A DNA stretch of 64,000 nt, taken from Spirodela intermedia. Lineage: Eukaryota; Streptophyta; Magnoliopsida; Alismatales; Araceae. Below the pieces are notes generated by a model. The model was not told where the DNA came from and made no database searches. It saw nothing but the letters and a program-made list of their open reading frames with translations. The stretch is from positions 2,040,001 through 2,104,000 of the forward strand of contig LR746273.1 of assembly GCA_902729315.2 (NCBI GenBank). The letters are read 5' to 3'. Positions 62,592 through 64,000 of the stretch are shown piece by piece. The position numbers and the translations under genes are program-made. The first letter of the stretch is position 1. Every line of letters begins with the position of its first letter.

Positions 62592-64000
62592 CGGCAGCAG
62601 GTCTATTCTTCTTGTATCAACTATTCCTCTCCCCCGAGACACTCGTCACGACAGGGCCTGCGCCTGGTCGGGGAAAAGCGCCGGATCTCCGGCGCAATGT
62701 TCGGCTCAGTGGGAACGGCAGTCGACTGGGCGTCTGTCCGCCTGCTTTGAGAGCTGAGAGAGCGCGAGGCAGCCCCTATGTTACCCTCTCCTCCCTCCCA
62801 CTGAAGAATGTGAACCATGGCAGAACACCGACTCAAACCACCATATCAGCTCTCTCACGAAAACGAGAAGCTCCTCATCAATCCCCTCCTCTCGTCTCTC
62901 TTCTCCACCCTCCCCTTCCAAACTATCCTCTTACATTTTTTTTTAGAAGAAACCGAGGCAGCCGAGGAGGCTTTCTCCCATCGTGCACATCGACCTTGAC
63001 TTCCTGCTCGAGTTCGCCCCACTCTTGCGGGCGGACTTCGGCCGTGGCTCCAGGCCGTGAACATGCAGCGACGCGGATGATGGGTTTCTTCAACCTGGGC
63101 TGGGCCATGGGTTTTTTGTCGAGGATACGGATGGTGAAGCAGCATAGCCCAGACGGCGACTTCGTCTCTGGGCCGCGTGAATCGTCAAAGTATGAAATGT
63201 GTAACTTCTCATTTCATAGACCGACGAGAGCCAAGCAAACTTTCTCTCTCTCTCTCTCTCTCCCCTCCCAAAGGACAATTGCCCTTCGTCAACGTAGCCA
63301 CTATATCTTCTCACACATAGGTTACCATCCTTATAAGAAAATGAAATCCCAACGTGCGGGCAAGCTCATACTCTTCGATTATAAGGTAAATCGCCGTCGA
63401 CTAAGGTAGAATCAGACTAGACCACTTCAACCTGGTAATATTCCTAACCTTTCTTGTGGTATGCCATTATATTCCGGATAACTCCCACGAATTTCACTGA
63501 AAAAGAAGCTCCCTTACTCATGATTTCCCCAGTTGAAAGATAGATTGATAGAAATTCTGATATATCCCTTTGTCAGTTTTTTTATCGTAAAGTATCTCAG
63601 TACCTATGGTTGGTGTGTGGCATTATACGAGTGCTACGTTCATCCATAATTTAGTTGCCATCATCATCAAAAGGACGAAAAGCATAAAAACATGAAATAA
63701 TACAGTTTATAATATTTATATTTAATAAACTTATTAAGTGATGATAATAATTTGATTTCAAAAGGATGAGAAAACACTTTACTTTATAATATCAAAGGTT
63801 ATTTGGGTTTACACTCCGTAAAGATCCCCTCTCTCAAGATCATTCATTGAAAACTGACTAATGAAGCCCACCATGGGTCCAATGAAAGGCTTGCGGCATA
63901 GTTGGGGTCCCACTAAAGAAGATGGACAATTGGTGTACGGTTCGATAGGCTAATTGAAGGGGACGACTCTTGTTGGTCCTCTCATCACCAGTTCCCTCCA

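Larger units (their letters stand above)
57092..64000. other. Terminal 6.9 kb without a recognised gene
   Basis: 57.1-58.8 kb is very AT-rich and probably includes the NAC promoter. From 59 kb onward GA tracts recur (59541-59577, 60078-60100, 61564-61610, 62548-62590) with a GGCGGT repeat near 61010-61035. Unassigned coding-like frames lie on the minus strand near 61.75-62.27 kb. The long frame at 62495-63409 starts inside a GA repeat and shows no domain. Confidence 0.5.

Noticed and set aside
62495-63409. 304-codon open frame
   Set aside because: It begins inside a (GA)n tract as an Arg-Glu repeat, has no recognisable domain, and runs through another CT repeat; it looks like chance openness.
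1-64000. tRNA, rRNA and CRISPR features
   Set aside because: No T-loop plus cloverleaf combination, no rRNA-like conserved stretch and no regularly spaced repeat-spacer array was seen; repeats here are simple sequence.

Overview
The window is nuclear DNA of a flowering plant. Every large gene is split by spliceosomal introns, and all the proteins are land-plant families. Several genes have very GC-rich coding sequence with G/C at third codon positions (aquaporin, CCT protein, both proline-rich proteins, DUF641 protein), lying in AT-rich introns and spacers. This, together with a Ghd7/VRN2-type CCT protein, suggests a monocot, probably not a grass; that is inference from composition and family, not proof. 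CT/GA microsatellites are extremely dense. I see no bacterial, organellar, CRISPR, rRNA or tRNA features.

Layout: (1) 85-990 (+) TIP2-type tonoplast aquaporin, 3 exons, 250 aa. (2) 2014-10626 (-) mitochondrial phosphatidylserine decarboxylase PSD1, 12 exons, 441 aa, convergent with the aquaporin. (3) 10980-22632 (+) meiotic MutS homologue MSH4, 24 exons, 792 aa, head-to-head with PSD1 across a 353-bp shared promoter. (4) 23087-24021 (+) small Ghd7/VRN2-like CCT protein. (5) 26313-26723 (+) and 32118-32534 (-) two hybrid proline-rich / eight-cysteine cell-wall proteins facing each other. (6) 32535-40132 gene-poor, AT-rich spacer with possible retroelement traces and a 290-bp polypyrimidine tract. 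(7) 40133-44925 (+) plastid-type transaldolase, 13 exons, 395 aa, with one GC-AG intron. (8) 46063-50014 (+) SKU5-type GPI-anchored multicopper-oxidase-like protein, 9 exons, 599 aa. (9) 51115-52530 (+) intronless DUF641/GIL1-IRKI-family protein, 471 aa. (10) 55642-57091 (-) VND-type NAC transcription factor, 3 exons, 325 aa. (11) 57092-64000 no recognisable gene.

Exon models were built by hand from GT/AG sites, reading-frame phase and remembered family consensus; phases close at every junction of all nine split genes. The genes are not an operon or one pathway. A loose cell-wall theme (SKU5-like, two proline-rich proteins, VND master regulator) is probably coincidental. The most notable observations are a non-canonical selectivity-filter residue in the aquaporin (Leu at position 200 where TIP2 proteins have Arg), the compact bidirectional PSD1/MSH4 promoter with internally duplicated modules, a GC-AG intron in transaldolase, a Trp-to-Tyr change in the NAC domain, and repeat structures built around CT tracts. 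I did not find a convincing wholly new system.
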